A stretch of 7,822 nt of DNA from Acidobacteriaceae bacterium. Its GTDB lineage: Bacteria > Acidobacteriota > Terriglobia > Terriglobales > Acidobacteriaceae. The position numbers and the translations under genes were made by a program. The DNA is taken from assembly GCA_030042915.1 (NCBI GenBank), contig JASHYS010000022.1:1-7822 (forward strand), written 5' to 3'. The notes beneath the pieces are model-generated. The model was not told the DNA's origin, did no database searches, and saw only the letters and a program-made list of their open reading frames with translations. Below are positions 5,306-7,822 of this stretch, piece by piece. Numbering within the stretch: position 1 is the stretch's first letter; every line of letters begins with the position of its first letter.

Positions 5306-7462
5306 TTAGCGAAGAGAGATTCGGTAGAGGTTTCGGTGGACCGTGGTGTTCACCCACGCATAGTGGTCTGGATCTTTGCCTGGAACAATCTCTCCGCGCG
5401 CAACCGATGCGGCTCCGTGAACCACGCTCGGCGCGGCCGCGGGCGCGATTCCACCGGCGGGAAGATCGGGCAGGCTTCCTCCCGGTCCGAGAGGAATTGC
5501 CAAACTGCGTCCTGGACTCGTGCGCGTTGGCCCTTCGACTGTTACAAAAAGGAATTTGCCGTCAGTCGACCATCGTGCTTGGCAGTAGCCCGCGCAAAGA
5601 CGTCGCGCTTCTCCGCCGTTCAGCGGGATTGTCACGACTGCGGCAACATCCTCCGCCGATGTCCTAGGGACGGCAGCCACGACCCACCCCCGGCTGGGTG
5701 AAACGCTTCCAAGTTCTTCGATGGGATAGGGGAGCACCCGGGAGAGATGCGACCCGTCGGGCGCAATTTGCTCGAGGAAGTTCTCGTTGCCTTCCGCTTT
5801 TACGAATAGGATATCGCCGCGCGAGCCGAAATGGGGCGATCGCGCACCGGCAATGTCGACCCTGGTTGCCGGTGAGCTTCGGTCCACCGGTCCTATCCAC
5901 AATTGCGTTGGCCCATCCATGGCGGCTGTGGTGTAGACCACTTGTTTGCCATCGGGCGAGATGTCAAAGGCGGTCATCGAAATTCCCGCAAACACGGGCT
6001 CACTCTGGCCCGAGCTTACGATCGTTCGCCACAGCTCCGCCCCGGAACCTTCGCTGCGCCGCAAAAGGTAATAGAGCACGCTCGCGTCCTCATTGAAAGT
6101 CGCAGAGGTCTGATCTGCAACTTCGCCCTCTGACGAGAGCGGGCGTTCGCCTCCCCCGTCGTGGACCCAGATGGCTCTCTCATGCACTCCCAGCGAGGTA
6201 ATCAGCGCATGACCCGATGGTTCCACCGTCACTCCGTCCTCTTCTGTAGGCCCAAACGTGATTTGCTGCGGAGCTCCATCAGGAAAATGCTGCCGCCAAA
6301 GGTGGCTGCGTCCCTCAACTGAGGCAGTGAAATACATCCAGGCGCCGTCGGGTGACCACCCCGCCGAAGTGCAGGCATGCGAGGGGCCAACTTGTCTTGG
6401 CGGGGTCAGGCCCCCCAGAGAAATCAGCCGGCACGGCGCCCAAGCGCCAGTCCCATCCATCTCAACGACCAACGCCTGGCGGCGATCAGGAGACGGAAAT
6501 GAGTAGTGGGCCATGCCGCGTTCGTGCGCCGGGAAATAAATCTCACGCAGGTTTGAGCGTGTCGTGGTCGACGTCACTACTCCCATGTGGATACCGGACC
6601 GAATCTCGGAAAAGAGCACGCGCTGCTGGTCAAGCCAAACCAGTCCCGCAGCATTGTTCATCAGCAGCTGAGGCTCGCCCCCCAGCGAGGACACTTCGTA
6701 AGTGGAAAACCCGGAAGGCTCCAGCACGGTGTACGCGATCTCAGACCCGTCTGGCGAGAAGGCTAACCCATATTTCGGCCGGTCGTCGTCGGTCACGCGC
6801 CGGGATTCGCCATTTGGGAGCATCTTGACGTAAATCTGGTCGGAACCAAGGAAGGGAGTACCGCCGCGGATGAATGCAAGCATTTTGCCGTCGGGCGAGA
6901 GCGCAGGGGCGACAGCGGAATCTGTGAAATCCGTCAGCTGGGTGTACTCGAGCTCCGGCCTGCGATGCCGCCACCTGTAGAAAACCAGGCCGCCGAGCGC
7001 AACAAGCAGGCAGGCGCCCGCGGCCACGTACCAGCCCAGAGCTGGCCGCCGGGAAAATGGACCCGCTGCAGCAGGTTGCGGCATTCCTTCAGCAGGTGGA
7101 GCAGCCGCAACTGGCGAAGCCGGCGCAGACCCCGAGACCGGTGCGACAAAGCGATATCCCATGCCGGTGACGGTCTGGATAAATTGCGGGCGGTCTGGAT
7201 CGTCGCGCAGCAGGTAACGCAGCTTGCGGATCGCCGTGTTGATGCCGTGTTCGGTGTCGACAAAGACCTCGCTCGACCAGAGCCGCTCGGCAATCTCGGC
7301 CCGTGAGACGAGCTGCCCCTGACGCGAGGCCAGCAGCATGAGTAACTCCAGGGGCTTTCGCTCGATGCGCTGAGGCTGCCCATTGCGGCGCAGCTCGAAA
7401 CTGCCGCAGTCAAGCTCGAACTCGCCGAATTGGAGGACAGAGCCGGGCGATGCGACGGCCAA
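5306..7462 (-). CDS. Membrane-anchored wHTH regulator with TolB-like beta-propeller
   Basis: A 718-residue one-component regulator with ToxR/CadC-like layout. Residues 10-108 form an OmpR/PhoB-type winged helix: FGEFELD at the start, recognition-helix region DTEHGINTAIRKLRYLL (70-86), and wing FIQTVTGMGYRFVAP (94-108). A Pro/Ala-rich linker (about 110-137) leads to one membrane segment at 143-162 (YVAAGACLLVALGGLVFY core), flanked by RR and RWRHRR. The rest is a periplasmic propeller with PD40/TolB-like repeats, including SPDGKMLAFIRGG (189-201), FSPDGSEIAYT (235-245), WSPDGAWMYFT (369-379), ISPDGKQVVYT (502-512) and WSTDGKFLFVT (632-642). The likely role is sensing in the periplasm and DNA binding at the membrane; ligand and targets are unknown. 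I chose TTG 7462 because GGAGAGG lies 4 nt before it and a promoter fits. TTG 7477 in the same frame would add five residues but lacks a ribosome binding site. Confidence 0.88.
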   Translation of the reverse strand: MAVASPGSVLQFGEFELDCGSFELRRNGQPQRIERKPLELLMLLASRQGQLVSRAEIAERLWSSEVFVDTEHGINTAIRKLRYLLRDDPDRPQFIQTVTGMGYRFVAPVSGSAPASPVAAAPPAEGMPQPAAAGPFSRRPALGWYVAAGACLLVALGGLVFYRWRHRRPELEYTQLTDFTDSAVAPALSPDGKMLAFIRGGTPFLGSDQIYVKMLPNGESRRVTDDDRPKYGLAFSPDGSEIAYTVLEPSGFSTYEVSSLGGEPQLLMNNAAGLVWLDQQRVLFSEIRSGIHMGVVTSTTTRSNLREIYFPAHERGMAHYSFPSPDRRQALVVEMDGTGAWAPCRLISLGGLTPPRQVGPSHACTSAGWSPDGAWMYFTASVEGRSHLWRQHFPDGAPQQITFGPTEEDGVTVEPSGHALITSLGVHERAIWVHDGGGERPLSSEGEVADQTSATFNEDASVLYYLLRRSEGSGAELWRTIVSSGQSEPVFAGISMTAFDISPDGKQVVYTTAAMDGPTQLWIGPVDRSSPATRVDIAGARSPHFGSRGDILFVKAEGNENFLEQIAPDGSHLSRVLPYPIEELGSVSPSRGWVVAAVPRTSAEDVAAVVTIPLNGGEARRLCAGYCQARWSTDGKFLFVTVEGPTRTSPGRSLAIPLGPGGSLPDLPAGGIAPAAAPSVVHGAASVARGEIVPGKDPDHYAWVNTTVHRNLYRISLR

Positions 7463-7492
7463 GGGACCTCTCCGCAAGAGGGGAATGCTCAG

Positions 7493-7520
7493 AGTATGTC
7501 ACGGAAGCGGCTAATTTCAA
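7493..7520 (-). promoter_or_regulatory. Putative promoter of the membrane regulator
   Basis: On the minus strand TTGAAA (7520-7515, 5 of 6 to the -35 consensus) is followed by a 16-bp spacer and CATACT (7498-7493, 4 of 6 to the -10). Transcription would start near 7486, leaving about 24 nt to the TTG at 7462. A perfect 8-bp palindrome AACATGTT (7520-7527) abuts the -35 box and could be an operator, perhaps for autoregulation, but palindromes this short occur by chance. Confidence 0.45.
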
Positions 7521-7628
7521 ACATGTTGGCGGTTCACCACAACTTTACCCGCGGATTTACCCCGGCTGCATTGCCTTGGAAACCTGAAGAAAGGTTAGCT
7601 GCGGGTAGGTTCGGCAATTTCCCCGACC

Positions 7629-7635
7629 GAGGAGG
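7629..7635 (+). promoter_or_regulatory. Ribosome binding site fixing the start at 7640
   Basis: GAGGAGG lies 4 nt before the ATG at 7640. It rules out the overlapping ATG at 7636, which sits on the site itself and opens a frame without a signal peptide. Confidence 0.8.
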
Positions 7636-7639
7636 ATGT

Positions 7640-7822
7640 ATGAGTTCGAAGTTATGGAAGACGTTGGTGGGGTGCGGCGGCGCAGCGGCGCTTGCCCTTG
7701 CTGCAGCGCCCGCGGTGGTCGCACAATGCGGTTTTCCCAACAAGCCGATCAAACCCATGAGCTGGGAGCAGCGCGAGAACGGAACGCGTCCGTCGCTTGT
7801 CAGGACCGGGTCCGAAGCCGAC
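7640..7822 (+). CDS. Secreted protein, 5' end only
   Basis: The frame stays open to the window edge, giving the first 61 residues. A clear Sec signal peptide is present: basic K4 and K7, a hydrophobic run rich in Ala and Leu (GGAAALALAAAPAVV, 13-27) and likely cleavage after AVVA (25-28), leaving QCGFPNKPIKP at the mature start. The cysteine at residue 30 is preceded by VAQ, which is not a good lipobox, so type I cleavage is favoured over a lipoprotein. I do not recognise the family from this fragment. The gene is divergent from the membrane regulator, 177 bp from its start, so it is a natural candidate target of that regulator, though nothing in the sequence proves this. No convincing promoter was found in 7530-7628. 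TACCCGC (7546-7552) and GCGGGTA (7601-7607) form a widely spaced inverted pair. Confidence 0.7.
   Translation, partial: MSSKLWKTLVGCGGAAALALAAAPAVVAQCGFPNKPIKPMSWEQRENGTRPSLVRTGSEAD

Noticed and set aside
7636..7822. Overlapping ATG at 7636 as the start of the last gene
   Set aside because: It lies directly on the GAGGAGG site and opens a frame without a signal peptide, while the ATG at 7640 is well spaced and gives a clear one.

Overview
The window looks like a chromosomal segment of a GC-rich Gram-negative bacterium, most likely an Acidobacteriota (Terriglobia-like) genome. That placement is inference. It rests on the large protein with an N-terminal winged helix, one membrane segment and a TolB-type beta-propeller, on a C-terminal relic that looks like an acidobacterial Oar/TonB-dependent receptor, on the Sec signal peptides of three small proteins, and on an intergenic hairpin repeat of a kind I associate with those genomes. 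There is no rRNA, tRNA, transposase or CRISPR array.

Left part (1-2283). xseB, the small subunit of exodeoxyribonuclease VII, lies on the plus strand. It converges with a two-gene minus-strand unit: an amidase-signature hydrolase followed 9 bp later by a small secreted NTF2-like (SnoaL/DUF4440) protein.

Middle (2284-4679). A 349-bp AT-richer spacer separates the amidase from a divergently transcribed SAM-dependent methyltransferase (wHTH plus Rossmann fold, strong AGGAGG site). The spacer carries T-tracts spaced at close to one helical turn, which suggests curved DNA. Downstream of the methyltransferase is a minus-strand NTF2-like gene that appears broken. Its C-terminal half is readable in one frame, and what looks like the preceding part lies in another frame across a run of seven G. 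A good sigma-70-type promoter (TTGACA, 17 bp, TATATG) lies inside this remnant on the opposite strand. It drives a small exported protein of unknown function with its own strong ribosome binding site.

Non-coding stretch (4680-5305). I find no gene here. It holds a short tandem repeat, two related 20-bp direct repeats 77 bp apart (each opening a hairpin), and, on the minus strand, the last 16 codons of what looks like a TonB-dependent receptor followed at once by a terminator-like hairpin. The receptor body is gone.

Right part (5306-7822). A ToxR/CadC-like membrane-anchored regulator with a beta-propeller sensor domain occupies the minus strand. Divergent from it is the 5' end of another secreted protein, cut by the window edge.

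I do not see a new defence, mobile or biosynthetic system. The most notable signals are the decayed genes, the phased T-tracts and the repeat pair in the spacers, and the one-component membrane regulator facing a secreted protein.
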